A DNA stretch of 64,000 nucleotides, taken from the NCBI GenBank assembly GCA_024640085.1, contig JAHEFR010000008.1:1-64000 (forward strand), written 5' to 3'. The position numbers and the translations under genes were made by a program. Of the stretch, positions 1-8,153 are shown one piece after another (positions within the stretch are counted from its first letter, which is position 1; each line of letters begins with the position of its first letter). Source of the stretch: Gammaproteobacteria bacterium. GTDB taxonomy: Bacteria; Pseudomonadota; Gammaproteobacteria; Steroidobacterales; XN24. The notes beneath the pieces were generated by a model that saw nothing but the letters and a program-made list of their open reading frames with translations, had not been told where the DNA came from and made no database searches.

Positions 1-268
1 TCGATACCCGGCCCGGGATGATGCCGAGGATCTCTTTGCCGAAATTCACCGCGAGGTGGTCCAGGGTAGCGTGCGTGCGGTCGCCGGCGGTGGCGCCCTT
101 GGCGACGGCATCCTCCACGAGCGGTCGGTAGGCGTCCAGCTGCGCCGCCTTGTAAAGCAGCGACGGGTTGGTCGTCGCGTCTACGGGAGCGTACTGGCGG
201 ATGGATTCGATATCGCCGGTATCGGCGACCACCGTGGTCACGTCACGGAGCTGGTCAAGCTTATTCAT
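1..268 (-). CDS. tal: Transaldolase, N-terminal part (runs off the window)
   Basis: The reverse strand from the ATG at 268 reads [19 protein letters not shown], then [15 protein letters not shown] and ILGIIPGRV. These match the first ~90 residues of TalA/TalB transaldolases, the pentose-phosphate enzyme that moves a dihydroxyacetone unit between sugar phosphates. The DATTNPSL strand is a family hallmark. The catalytic Schiff-base lysine lies further downstream, outside the window. The gene is cut by the window edge, not visibly broken. Family assignment is secure; the rest of the gene cannot be judged. Confidence 0.93.
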   Translation of the reverse strand, partial: MNKLDQLRDVTTVVADTGDIESIRQYAPVDATTNPSLLYKAAQLDAYRPLVEDAVAKGATAGDRTHATLDHLAVNFGKEILGIIPGRVS

Positions 269-423
269 CGGGCGGTCCTGAGTTCGTTTTGAAGGTGCGC
301 GCGCCGCACCGGCACGCCTCAAGAGGGTAGCTTACCATCGGGCGATGCGCCCTCCCCGGAGTATCCGCCCCCCTGCCGGCAGCGAACACCGGCTATCTGG
401 GATTCACAACGTCGCCGGCCAGG

Positions 424-978
424 TCACTCGGCAGCCCTGTCGCCGACCACAGACTCCTGGAACAGGTCGGAGGCGTAATCGTGCAGTTCTTCCAGGCTGG
501 TGCCGTACTCTTCCAGGTAGCGGTCGAGGAGGGAGGCGATGATGCGATCTGCTGCCTGCACGGCATCGCGGATCCCGCGGAGTTCCTCTTGCAGGGCGTG
601 GCGGCCCTCGGGAGACAGCACTTGCTCTACCTTGTCCACCATGAAGCGGTGAACAAGTTCGTTCCGCAAGCGGATCGCCTTGTGTATGGCCTTCCGCTCC
701 GGGGAGGTGAAGTATTCTTTCTTCCTTACCGCCTTGAAGATCTCCCCGAGCGTCTTGCCGGCATGGGCGGAAGACAGGGCGCGGACAGCCTCGCTCGTGA
801 AATGAGCGTCATCGTATCGGGTCGCCAGCGCCATCAGTAGCACAAGGCCAAACTCCAGGACCTGAGTATCGTGCACGGCAGCGCCGAATTCAGCGTAGAT
901 CGGCGTCAACTCAGATTGCTCGGGCAACGAGATATCTCGTGCGCCCGCACTCCCGACCTTCTGCGCAGGATCGTTCAC
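424..978 (-). CDS. HEPN-like hypothetical protein
   Basis: A 184-residue protein. The reading frame stays open further upstream, but a strong ribosome site (GGGAGGAG) sits 8 bases before the GTG at 978, so that start is chosen. The sequence is largely helical. Its central segment, RLRNELVHRFM (about residues 123-133), contains R-x4-H, the motif of HEPN nucleotide-binding or RNase domains. The context (KTLGEIFKAV, AIRLRNELVH) resembles HEPN proteins that act alone or in toxin-antitoxin pairs. No partner gene (for example a MNT nucleotidyltransferase) is adjacent, so a toxin role is unsupported. It stands alone between tal and the DUF2905 gene, all on the minus strand. Domain call is inferred from the motif only. 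Confidence 0.55.
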   Translation of the reverse strand: MNDPAQKVGSAGARDISLPEQSELTPIYAEFGAAVHDTQVLEFGLVLLMALATRYDDAHFTSEAVRALSSAHAGKTLGEIFKAVRKKEYFTSPERKAIHKAIRLRNELVHRFMVDKVEQVLSPEGRHALQEELRGIRDAVQAADRIIASLLDRYLEEYGTSLEELHDYASDLFQESVVGDRAAE

Positions 979-1242
979 CCGACAGACTCCTCCCTCTCTC
1001 GCCAGTCCGCGACCCCGGACCCCTCGACCGGGGCGGCCGCCGGTCCCATTCTTCCAGGACCGATCTTGTTGCCCGTCGCCCATTCTATATGCTCGAGCGA
1101 ATCGATGCCGGCGAGCGGCCCCAGAGGGCCCCTGGCTGACGCCCAGTCCATCATGCTGCCGGACTGGGCTACGGACCCGTACCGGCTGTGAACCTCGCGC
1201 CGACTCCAAACGGGAAACCGTGGCGCCGCCCCGAGATCAGGC
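979..1242. other. Gap without a recognised gene
   Basis: 264 bp between the HEPN-like gene and the DUF2905 gene. Open frames here continue from flanking genes or lack codon bias and ribosome sites. I see no terminator with a T-tract and no clear promoter apart from the ribosome site of the HEPN-like gene. Confidence 0.4.
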
Positions 1243-1452
1243 TCAACGTCTCAGGAACAGGTTGACAATGATCGTCAGTGCGATGCTCAGGACGAGCATC
1301 GAGGCCAGAGGAATGAAGACGGTCCCGCCGGGTCGCTCGATGCGGATGTCGCCGGGCAACCGCCCGAACCAGCTGACGAGCCACGGCGCCCAGGTCATCG
1401 CGGCTCCCAGAATCACAAGGGCCAGCCCAAGAAGAATTATCAGCCGCGCCAT
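1243..1452 (-). CDS. DUF2905 family small membrane protein
   Basis: A 69-residue protein with two hydrophobic segments: about residues 3-23 (IILLGLALVILGAAM) and 47-66 (IPLASMLVLSIALTIIVNL). Between them is the loop GRLPGDIRIERPG, the signature of DUF2905 proteins. The ATG at 1452 gives the expected family length. It lies 13 bp after the GST gene on the same strand, so the two are probably co-transcribed. Function is unknown; inner-membrane location is inferred. Confidence 0.85.
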   Translation of the reverse strand: MARLIILLGLALVILGAAMTWAPWLVSWFGRLPGDIRIERPGGTVFIPLASMLVLSIALTIIVNLFLRR

Positions 1453-1465
1453 GAGTCGCCCCCCG

Positions 1466-2068
1466 TCAACTTTCCATGGCCACATGCCCGGGCTGCCGCG
1501 CAACCCGCGCGATCCACTCCCGGATGGCGGAATAGCCCGCGAGTTCGACGCCACCCTCGTCTGCCACGTGAGTGTAGGCGTACAGGGCAATATCGGCGAT
1601 TCCATAGGTGTCGGCGACGAAGAAGGGGTGTTCCGCCAGATGCTGCTCCATCACCCGGAGTGCAGCGTGGGCTCCTTCGATCCGACGCGCCAGCCGGTCC
1701 TCCATTTCCGGCGGTCTGCCCAGGAACCGAACCCAGAAGCGCGCGACCGCCACGTTGGGCTCGTGGCTGTATTGCTCGAAGAACATCCAGCGCAGCACCT
1801 CGGCCCGGCTACGTCTTCCCTGCGGAAGGTAGGCGGTCCCCTCCGCAAGATACCAGAGGGCGGCGTTGGACTCGGGGAGCCAATCACCGGGCGCGATTTC
1901 GAGAATCGGCACCTTGCCGGCCGGGTTCATGGCGAGGAATTCCGGGGTGCGGCTCGCGCCGCTCAGAATATCGACCGTAACGCCTTCGAAATCCTCATCG
2001 AGCTGGGTCAGCAATAAGCGCAGCTTGTAACAGTTGCCGGACCGCGGAAACTCGAACAGCCTGTACAT
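1466..2068 (-). CDS. Glutathione S-transferase family protein
   Basis: 200 residues. The thioredoxin-like N-terminal domain opens with MYRLFEFPRSGNCYKLRLLL, in which Ser10 or Cys13 is the likely catalytic residue. It continues to NPAGKVPILE (cis-Pro) and LPESNAALWYLAEG (glutathione gamma-glutamyl contact ES). The C-terminal helical domain ends with the N-capping box motif IADIALYAYTHVA. Substrate cannot be told. The start at 2068 is set by the conserved first beta strand. It lies between the DUF2214 and DUF2905 genes in a same-strand run that may start at ridA (3677). Confidence 0.88.
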   Translation of the reverse strand: MYRLFEFPRSGNCYKLRLLLTQLDEDFEGVTVDILSGASRTPEFLAMNPAGKVPILEIAPGDWLPESNAALWYLAEGTAYLPQGRRSRAEVLRWMFFEQYSHEPNVAVARFWVRFLGRPPEMEDRLARRIEGAHAALRVMEQHLAEHPFFVADTYGIADIALYAYTHVADEGGVELAGYSAIREWIARVARQPGHVAMES

Positions 2069-2082
2069 TTCGCCGGACTCCT

Positions 2083-2532
2083 TCAGTAACCAAAGCCTCT
2101 CGCCATGATTACGGCCAGTAGCGGGAGAACGATAACCACGATGAGTTCCATCCTCAGCAGCAGCGTCACGCGGCCGATGACGCCGGCGGGCAGTCGCGGC
2201 GCCATGCCGTCCTGGATCGAGCGCCGCAGGTCGAGGAACTTCAGCGTCGGATAGACGGCCAGCAGGACGACTGCCGCGAACAGGGTCATCTTGGCGTGGA
2301 ACAGCGGACTGCCGGTGTAAAAGGCGATGCCCTTCCCGAACCACGTGGTCCTCAGCAAGCCGCTGACCAGCATCACCGCAATGGAGATCCAGTGCACCCG
2401 GTCCGTGAAGACGAGCTGCCTTGCGCGGCGACTATCTAGTTCGCCACCGATGAGCGCGTGTTCGGTGACCAGCGCGGCGAGCAGGCTCATCATCCCCAGG
2501 TAATGGAAATACGCGATCAGCGCATCGATCAT
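2083..2532 (-). CDS. DUF2214 family membrane protein
   Basis: 149 residues with about four predicted membrane helices (around residues 5-25, 45-65, 80-100 and 125-147). Conserved polar features are the early FHYLGMM and EHAL residues and RVHWISIAVMLVSG with a histidine. This pattern is typical of DUF2214 and related heme-biosynthesis-like HemJ/CopD membrane proteins. Histidines in the helices suggest heme contact, but this is only inference. Its ATG lies one base after the SDR stop, so translation is probably coupled. Function unknown. Confidence 0.75.
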   Translation of the reverse strand: MIDALIAYFHYLGMMSLLAALVTEHALIGGELDSRRARQLVFTDRVHWISIAVMLVSGLLRTTWFGKGIAFYTGSPLFHAKMTLFAAVVLLAVYPTLKFLDLRRSIQDGMAPRLPAGVIGRVTLLLRMELIVVIVLPLLAVIMARGFGY

Positions 2533-2533
2533 G

Positions 2534-3277
2534 TCAGCTCCCCCGCAGCGCCCGTTCCGCCAGACCCGGGGCCAGGCTGTGAATCCAGTAAAGCAGGTTC
2601 GCCTTCGCGACCCGGATCTCGTACCGGTCCTTCGCCATGCCATCCAGCGTCGCGACGGCCACGTCCTCGGGACTGATCTTGTCGGTGCCCCGGCCCCGGG
2701 TCATGTCCGTATCCACAACCGGCGGCAGCACTTCGAAGACCTTGATCCGGGCCCCGGCGTCATCGAACTGGTACCGGAGAGCCTTGCTGAGACTGCGCAG
2801 GCCAGCCTTGGTGGCGCAGTAGACCGGGGCGCTCGCCTTGGGTACCAGCGCCAGCACCGAAGACACGTTGACCACGGCGGCTTCCGGAACCTCGGAGAGC
2901 ATCGGCAGCAACTGGCTGACGAGGATGGTGGGAGCCTCCAGGTTGTTCCGGATTTCCTGGTCCATCATCGCCGCGATCTCGGGTGATGGCGTGGAACCGA
3001 AATCGTAATTGAACTGCACCCCCGCGTTGTTGACCAGGATGCTCAGTCCGCCCATTGCGTCCTGGACCGAGCCGGGCATGGCGGCGAGGTCGCCACGATC
3101 CGCCAGGTCGGCGCGGATGGGACTGGCGCCCACGTCTCGTGCCGCGGTTTCCAGCCTGGTGCGGTCGCGACCGCAGATGGCTACCTGGCAGCCCGCCTGT
3201 AGGAACAAGCGTGCCAATGCCAGGCCGATGCCGGCGCTGCCGCCGGTGATCAATACCTTCTGCCCCTCCAGTCTCAT
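2534..3277 (-). CDS. Short-chain dehydrogenase/reductase (SDR)
   Basis: 247 residues of the classical SDR fold. The NAD(P)-binding motif TGGSAGIG is at residues 11-18, the NNAG motif near residue 87, the catalytic serine in VNVSSVLAL, and the Y-x3-K pair in PVYCATKAG. The arginine in CGRDRTRL suggests NADPH preference. It resembles the DltE-like SDR group; the substrate is unknown. It sits 4 bp after ridA and 1 bp before the DUF2214 gene, forming a tight operon. Confidence 0.88.
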   Translation of the reverse strand: MRLEGQKVLITGGSAGIGLALARLFLQAGCQVAICGRDRTRLETAARDVGASPIRADLADRGDLAAMPGSVQDAMGGLSILVNNAGVQFNYDFGSTPSPEIAAMMDQEIRNNLEAPTILVSQLLPMLSEVPEAAVVNVSSVLALVPKASAPVYCATKAGLRSLSKALRYQFDDAGARIKVFEVLPPVVDTDMTRGRGTDKISPEDVAVATLDGMAKDRYEIRVAKANLLYWIHSLAPGLAERALRGS

Positions 3278-3281
3278 GGTC

Positions 3282-3677
3282 TCAGTCGTCTCCTTCTTCC
3301 GGCACGTACGCGTCGGCCTCTACCTCCACCATCAATTTCGGATCTATCAGTCGGCTGACCTCCACCATGGAGGTGGCAGGTCGGACCTCGGCAAAGGCCT
3401 CCGCGTGCGCACGCCCGATTTCCGCCCACTGATCGATGTTCACCACGTAGATGCGGGTCCTGACGACATCCTTCAGGCTCGCCCCGACTTTCTCCAACGC
3501 GGTCCTGATGTTGTCGATGCACTGCAGGGTCTGCTCATACGCGTTACCCCCGACGACCTCCCCGTCACGGGTCGCGGTGGTGCCGGACACGTGGACGTGC
3601 GGACCCGCCCGCACGGCCCGCGAATAGCCCACCAGGGGTTCCCACGGGGTCCCGCTGGAAACTCTCCTGACGCTCAT
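3282..3677 (-). CDS. RidA (YjgF/YER057c/UK114) family protein
   Basis: 131 residues. Family features include [14 protein letters not shown] near the N-terminus, [27 protein letters not shown] in two blocks, and the C-terminal [21 protein letters not shown], where Arg of SRLID and the final Glu line the enamine-deaminase pocket. RidA hydrolyses reactive imine/enamine intermediates, but subgroups differ in substrate. It is the first gene of the minus-strand run ridA-SDR-DUF2214-GST-DUF2905. A hairpin (3690-3711) lies directly next to its ribosome site. Confidence 0.87.
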   Translation of the reverse strand: MSVRRVSSGTPWEPLVGYSRAVRAGPHVHVSGTTATRDGEVVGGNAYEQTLQCIDNIRTALEKVGASLKDVVRTRIYVVNIDQWAEIGRAHAEAFAEVRPATSMVEVSRLIDPKLMVEVEADAYVPEEGDD

Positions 3678-3689
3678 GTTTCATCCTCC

Positions 3690-3711
3690 GTAGCCGGTCC
3701 CACTCGGCTAC
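3690..3711 (-). promoter_or_regulatory. Hairpin abutting the ridA ribosome site
   Basis: GTAGCCG and CGGCTAC form a perfect 7-bp stem with an 8-base loop. On the coding strand of ridA the second arm runs straight into the GGAGG ribosome site, 7 bases before the ATG. Such a structure could modulate translation, or could be chance. No T-tract follows it. Confidence 0.35.
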
Positions 3712-3866
3712 CGGCCAAGACGTCTCTCCACACGGCCGCTGCCGGGTCAGCGCCTCGCCCTGTTGGGCAATATTGGCATGACTTGGCGTCGCCTGCTCAC
3801 GGCGGCGGGGAAGTTCCCGGTTTTGCTAAGCTTGCGGGCACCGACCCGCACCCCCGAGGCCGACGG

Positions 3867-5201
3867 ATGCAAGAGGCTCCGAACATTGAAGCCCTGAGGC
3901 GCGACGCCGAGAGCGGTAGTCCGGGAGCGCTGTACAACCTGGGAGTCTGGCACCTCGGAGGCAGCGGAGAGGCGCCGGATCCTGAGGCGGCCCGCGGGCT
4001 GTTCGAGTCGGCCGCGGCCAAGGGTTTCGCGCCGGCCATGTCGGCTCTGGGCTACCTGTATCTACAGGGACAGGGCGTCGCCGTCGATCACAGCGTGGCC
4101 GCCGAGTACTTCCGCGAATCCGCGGCAGGGGGGTTTGCGGAGGGCGCGTTTCGGTGGGCCGAACTGCTGGCCTCGGGTTGCGGGGTCCGGGCTGATCCCG
4201 CCGCTGCCCGGTCTGTGTTAGAAGATGCCGCCTGCAACGGCCATCCCGCGGCAATGTCTCAGCTGGCCTACTGTCTGGCCAACGCCATTGGTGGAGACAG
4301 GAACGCCCTGGATGCCGCTCGCTGGTATCAGCGGGCGGCCCTGGCGGGTGATCCGCGGGCCCAGTGCCGCCTGGCCCGGGCCCGGGAGATCGGCGACATG
4401 CTTCCGCCGGATCCATTCGAGGCCCTCGTCTGGTACCAGCGGGCGGCGCGTGCAGGTTACGGGGACGCGGCCGGCGCCGCGAGGAGGCTGGAATCCGTGA
4501 TCCCGCCGGAGCAGATCCAGGAGGCCGGACGGATGGCAAAGACACCCGGAAGCGAATTCCGGGACCTCGCGCCCGCAGCTCCCGTGGGAGTACCTACCGT
4601 CGACGTTGTCCGCTGGACGCCGAGGATCTTCCGGTTCAAAGGCCTGCTGTCCGACGAGGAGTGCCATCATCTCATCGCAGTCGCCCGGCCCTTCCTCCGT
4701 CCTGCCATGGTCCTCGATCGGGGCACCGGTGAGCGCATACACGATCAGGCCCGGCGCAGTATGAACGCCCGCATCATCGATCCCCTGCGCGACCTGGTGG
4801 TCTGCACCGTAGAATCCCGCCTGGCCCGTTGCTCGCTGCTTCCACCAGGCAACGCCGAACCGATCAGCATCCTGTGCTATCGGCCGGGAGACGAGTACCG
4901 ACCCCACGCCGATTATTACGACCCCGCCCGGCCAGGCAGCGCCACCGGCCTCGCCCTGGGCGGCCAGCGTATCGCCACCTTTCTGGCGTACCTGAACGAT
5001 GTGGACGCTGGCGGTGAGACCGCCTTTCCCCTCATCGACGTCAGCATTACACCGAAACGGGGAGACGGGCTGCTGTTTTTCAACTGCCTTCCCGATGGCT
5101 CGCCTGACAGACAGACGCTTCATGCCGGGCAGCCCGTGGAGGTGGGCGAAAAGTGGCTGTTGAGCCGGTGGATCCGAACGGGTCCGTACCGTGCAAGTTA
5201 G
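3867..5201 (+). CDS. Sel1-repeat / prolyl 4-hydroxylase-type 2OG-Fe(II) oxygenase fusion
   Basis: 444 residues in two parts. Residues ~18-205 hold about five Sel1 (TPR-like) repeats, for example ALYNLGVWHLGGSGEAPD and ALGYLYLQGQGVAVDHSVAA. Residues ~240-440 are a P4Hc oxygenase domain with all metal and co-substrate ligands visible: His347-x-Asp349 in YRPHADYY, His419 in TLHAG, and Lys429 in VGEKW, which should bind 2-oxoglutarate. The enzyme should hydroxylate a prolyl or other side chain of a protein; the repeats probably recruit it. The frame is open upstream to 3009, but the ATG at 3867 is where repeat-like sequence and codon bias begin. It is flanked by genes on the opposite strand and has no operon partner. 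Confidence 0.85.
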   Translation: MQEAPNIEALRRDAESGSPGALYNLGVWHLGGSGEAPDPEAARGLFESAAAKGFAPAMSALGYLYLQGQGVAVDHSVAAEYFRESAAGGFAEGAFRWAELLASGCGVRADPAAARSVLEDAACNGHPAAMSQLAYCLANAIGGDRNALDAARWYQRAALAGDPRAQCRLARAREIGDMLPPDPFEALVWYQRAARAGYGDAAGAARRLESVIPPEQIQEAGRMAKTPGSEFRDLAPAAPVGVPTVDVVRWTPRIFRFKGLLSDEECHHLIAVARPFLRPAMVLDRGTGERIHDQARRSMNARIIDPLRDLVVCTVESRLARCSLLPPGNAEPISILCYRPGDEYRPHADYYDPARPGSATGLALGGQRIATFLAYLNDVDAGGETAFPLIDVSITPKRGDGLLFFNCLPDGSPDRQTLHAGQPVEVGEKWLLSRWIRTGPYRAS

Positions 5202-5289
5202 GGGTGAACCGACACGACTGCCCGTTGACCTGGATCTCACAAGCCCCGCTGCCCGCGGATCGTCGCCCTGATTTGGCGAAAGCGGCGAG

Positions 5290-5769
5290 TTAGTGAGTCG
5301 CCCCGTCCCGGGCGTTCATGCCGCCAGCACCGACGTGCCTGACCATCAGTACGGCGGACGCCGGACAGAGGACCGCGAATTCCCTGCTTTGTCTGATCCT
5401 CGGCGGGGCTGCATCCCGGCTCAGCCGACCATAACCCCTGGCGGCAAAAAACTCCTCCGCCGTGGCCGTCAACAAATATATCGCGCGGGCTCCCTTCTCG
5501 GAGATCGTCGTCTCCATTGCCGCCAGCAGCGCGCTTCCCAGGCCCCCTCCCCGTACCGCGGGCGAGACCACAAGAGATCGAAGCAGCACTTCGGGCCCTG
5601 CTCCTTCGGCGCCGACGCCCCCCACTACGGTCCCATCAGCCTCCACGGCCACCATGAATAATCCGCCGGTGTCCGGCGCGACCCCGTCGATGGTCAGATC
5701 GGCATCGGTCAGGAGGCTCCGGTAACCATCCCATTCACCCCGCCAAGGTTCCCTGATGCTCCGCTTCAT
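5290..5769 (-). CDS. GNAT acetyltransferase, ArsN2-like
   Basis: 159 residues. The acetyl-CoA loop is at about residues 70-80 (VVSPAVRGGGLGSALLAAME). TAEEFFAARGYGRLSRDAAP and the late LCPASAVLMVRHV closely follow the ArsN2 group, which is often linked to arsenic resistance. No ars genes are nearby, so an arsenical substrate is only suggested by similarity. It is single, 37 bp from the YjdF-like gene on the same strand. Confidence 0.75.
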   Translation of the reverse strand: MKRSIREPWRGEWDGYRSLLTDADLTIDGVAPDTGGLFMVAVEADGTVVGGVGAEGAGPEVLLRSLVVSPAVRGGGLGSALLAAMETTISEKGARAIYLLTATAEEFFAARGYGRLSRDAAPPRIRQSREFAVLCPASAVLMVRHVGAGGMNARDGATH

Positions 5770-5806
5770 CTCCGGCGTGCGCCTCTGCTGCCTGGGGACG
5801 GGCGTC

Positions 5807-6433
5807 TCACGGGGCGGGCTGGAAGAAGCCGAGTCGGGCGAGTTGCCTGTCGTGAGTACGGCTCAAGACCAGTACGGCTATCACCGCTCCACACAGGGCG
5901 AGGAACATGTCCCACTGGGTATCCCAGACATCTCCCTGGGTGGCAAGGAAGGACTCGGCCGCTATGCCGGCGAGTTCGGCGACCCACCATTCGATCATTT
6001 CGTAGAAAGCGCTAATCGCCAGACAGACGCAAACGACCAGAAAACTCAGCCAGGTGCCGGCACGCAGCGGGGAGAGCCGGATGAGGATCTCCCTGGCGAG
6101 GACGGCGGGCACGAAACCCTGGGCGAAGTGTCCGATCCGGTCGTAGTGATTGCGGGACAGATCGAAGGCATCCTGCATCCAGAAGCCCAGCGGGACCTGA
6201 GCGTAGGTGTAATGACCTCCGACCATCAGGATGACCGCGTGAATTGACAGCAACAGATATGCCAGCGGTGTCAGGGGGAATCGTCGGTGTGTCAGCATCA
6301 GGATCGGCGCCCCGATCAGGACAGGGAACACCTCAAGCCACCAGGTCATGCGCTCCGCGGGTGCGATGCCGGACCAGATCAGCACAGCGCAAACAATCGC
6401 TAGGAGAGCGCGGTTGCGGTTGGACGATTTCAT
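5807..6433 (-). CDS. DUF2238 (YjdF-like) inner-membrane protein
   Basis: 208 residues with about six hydrophobic helices. The conserved block NHYDRIGHFAQGFVPA, followed by FYEMIEWWVAEL and GDVWDTQWDMFLALCGA, identifies the DUF2238/YjdF family. The many conserved His, Asp, Glu and Trp residues suggest an active site or metal site facing the membrane, but no function is established. The ATG at 6433 precedes the first helix and gives the family length. Confidence 0.85.
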   Translation of the reverse strand: MKSSNRNRALLAIVCAVLIWSGIAPAERMTWWLEVFPVLIGAPILMLTHRRFPLTPLAYLLLSIHAVILMVGGHYTYAQVPLGFWMQDAFDLSRNHYDRIGHFAQGFVPAVLAREILIRLSPLRAGTWLSFLVVCVCLAISAFYEMIEWWVAELAGIAAESFLATQGDVWDTQWDMFLALCGAVIAVLVLSRTHDRQLARLGFFQPAP

Positions 6434-6503
6434 ACCGAGCGCTCTTGGGCACCGGACACCGGTCGGCCCCGGCAGGAGCAGCGCCCGAACGGAAGAACCA
6501 CCT

Positions 6504-7562
6504 TCATGGTCCCTCGCCCGACGGTTTGATGAATTCCTTGTTCGAGTACATGTCCCGGTCCGCCCTTTCGACGATCTCTCGCGGATCCTTGGCATCTCTG
6601 GGATATATGGCCAGGCCGACGCTGGCGGAGGTTCGTATCATCTGACCGTGATAATCGAGGGTGGTGTTCCTGATGCTGTTACTCAGCCGACGGGCGATCT
6701 CCTCCGCCTCGTCAGGATCAGCCTCAGAGAGGAGCAGGATGAACTCGTCTCCGCCATAGCGGGCGGCCACATCGGTATTCCTGATCACCCGGGTGACGAC
6801 ATTGGCGACCAGGACGATCGCACGGTTGCCCGCCTCGTGCCCGTGGGTGTCGTTGATCCGTTTGAGATTATCCATATCCAGCAACAGGATCGCGTAGCTT
6901 CGACCATAACGGACCGCCTTGTCGTGCTCCCGCCGATGGATCCTCGCGAAAGCCCTGACGTTCATTAGACCGGTCATCTCGTCAGTTTCGGACAGAGCCT
7001 TGATCCGGGTCCGTGCGATATGGATGTCGCTCGCGAGCATGGTGGTGATGAAGGCTACCAGCAGGAACGGCAGCAATTTGGTCAACAAGGCGCTGACCCC
7101 GGCGAGCGACGCGACTTCCTGGATGTCCGCGCCCACATACACGTAGCACACTGACACCAGCGCCACCATTAGGAGGCTGAACCACTTGCCGAGGGTCAGG
7201 GCCGCCACGATGATGGGCAGCAGATAAAGGTTGAGCAGCGGGCTCTCCGGCCCGCCGGTCGGCAACAGCACCGACGTCGTGAAGGCCACCATGACCAGCG
7301 TCTCGACAGCGATCTTCAGACGCGTCTGTCGCCGATAAAAATTGAGGTAGCGGAAGACGACGATGAAGGCGGCGAAAGCCAGCAGGGCAATAAGGACAAT
7401 CTCCCGCTGGGCCACGTAGGTGCCGGGGGACAGCAGGTACAGGAGTACCAGTATCAGCAGCAGCCACTCGACTTCGGCGACGCTGCGGGCAAATCCCTTG
7501 ATTTCGTCCTGCTCGATCTCTTCGCCGATGTCCTCGACGAGTCCCGAGCCTACTTTCTTCAT
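6504..7562 (-). CDS. Membrane-bound diguanylate cyclase (GGDEF)
   Basis: 352 residues. The N-terminal ~190 residues carry five to six membrane helices. The GGDEF domain starts at DEMTGLMNVRAF (about residue 194), with metal-binding DMDNLKRIND and the intact active site RYGGDEF. The inhibitory I-site RNTD lies five residues before GGDEF, so product feedback by c-di-GMP is expected. It should make c-di-GMP from two GTP. Input signal unknown. No EAL domain. It is alone between the DUF2238 and DJ-1 genes, all on the minus strand. Confidence 0.93.
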   Translation of the reverse strand: MKKVGSGLVEDIGEEIEQDEIKGFARSVAEVEWLLLILVLLYLLSPGTYVAQREIVLIALLAFAAFIVVFRYLNFYRRQTRLKIAVETLVMVAFTTSVLLPTGGPESPLLNLYLLPIIVAALTLGKWFSLLMVALVSVCYVYVGADIQEVASLAGVSALLTKLLPFLLVAFITTMLASDIHIARTRIKALSETDEMTGLMNVRAFARIHRREHDKAVRYGRSYAILLLDMDNLKRINDTHGHEAGNRAIVLVANVVTRVIRNTDVAARYGGDEFILLLSEADPDEAEEIARRLSNSIRNTTLDYHGQMIRTSASVGLAIYPRDAKDPREIVERADRDMYSNKEFIKPSGEGP

Positions 7563-7598
7563 TCCGGACGCTCTCCTCCGGTTCGCGCTGATCGGCTG

Positions 7599-8153
7599 TC
7601 AGGCTGGACGCTGCAGGTTACTTTCTAATTCTTCCCTGCAATGTCTTCCCACCAGATTCTCGACCAGCGCCAACGCGAAGTCCATCGCCGTCCCCGGGCC
7701 GCGCGAGGTGATCACCTTGTCATCCTGCTCCACAGGGGCCTCTGTCAGTTCCAGGCCGGGGACCTGGCCCGGATCGAGAAATCCGGGGTAGCTGGTGGCT
7801 CGCCGGTTATCGAGCAGCCCTGCAGCGGCCAGAACCTGCGGCCCGGCACAGATGGCAGCCGTGAATTTCTTGTCTTCGGCCAGCGCCCGCAGCAGACCTA
7901 TGACACGCGGGTCGTCACGGAGATTGTCGGCGCCCGGCATCCCCCCGGGCAGCACCGCCATATCGTATTGCCCCTTCAGACTCTCGTGCAGACTGCAATC
8001 CGTCTCCAGAGCGATGCCGTGGGAACCCCGGACAGGACCCCCTCGGAGACCGGCCACTACGACGGTGATCCCGGCGCGGCGCAGGATGTCGATCACCGTC
8101 ACCGCCTCGATCTCCTCGAAGCCGTCGGCTAGCGGGACGAGAACTCTTGCCAT
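7599..8153 (-). CDS. DJ-1/PfpI family protein (YajL-like)
   Basis: 184 residues. Features are PLADGFEEIEAV near the start, containing the conserved Glu (about Glu16), VLPGGMPGADNLRD, and the nucleophile elbow AAICAGPQVLAA with Cys102. TSYPGF and SRGPGTAMDFALALVE also match DJ-1/YajL. Members have been reported as chaperones, glyoxalases or deglycases; which applies here cannot be told. Its start overlaps the end of yibQ by 25 bp, so it may be the last gene of the envC-ctpA-yibQ operon. Confidence 0.9.
   Translation of the reverse strand: MARVLVPLADGFEEIEAVTVIDILRRAGITVVVAGLRGGPVRGSHGIALETDCSLHESLKGQYDMAVLPGGMPGADNLRDDPRVIGLLRALAEDKKFTAAICAGPQVLAAAGLLDNRRATSYPGFLDPGQVPGLELTEAPVEQDDKVITSRGPGTAMDFALALVENLVGRHCREELESNLQRPA

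Noticed and set aside
3009-3866. Upstream extension of the Sel1-P4H frame (to 730 residues)
   Set aside because: This part lies opposite the SDR and ridA genes, is Arg/Pro/His-rich without a domain, and the repeat region begins only after the ATG at 3867.
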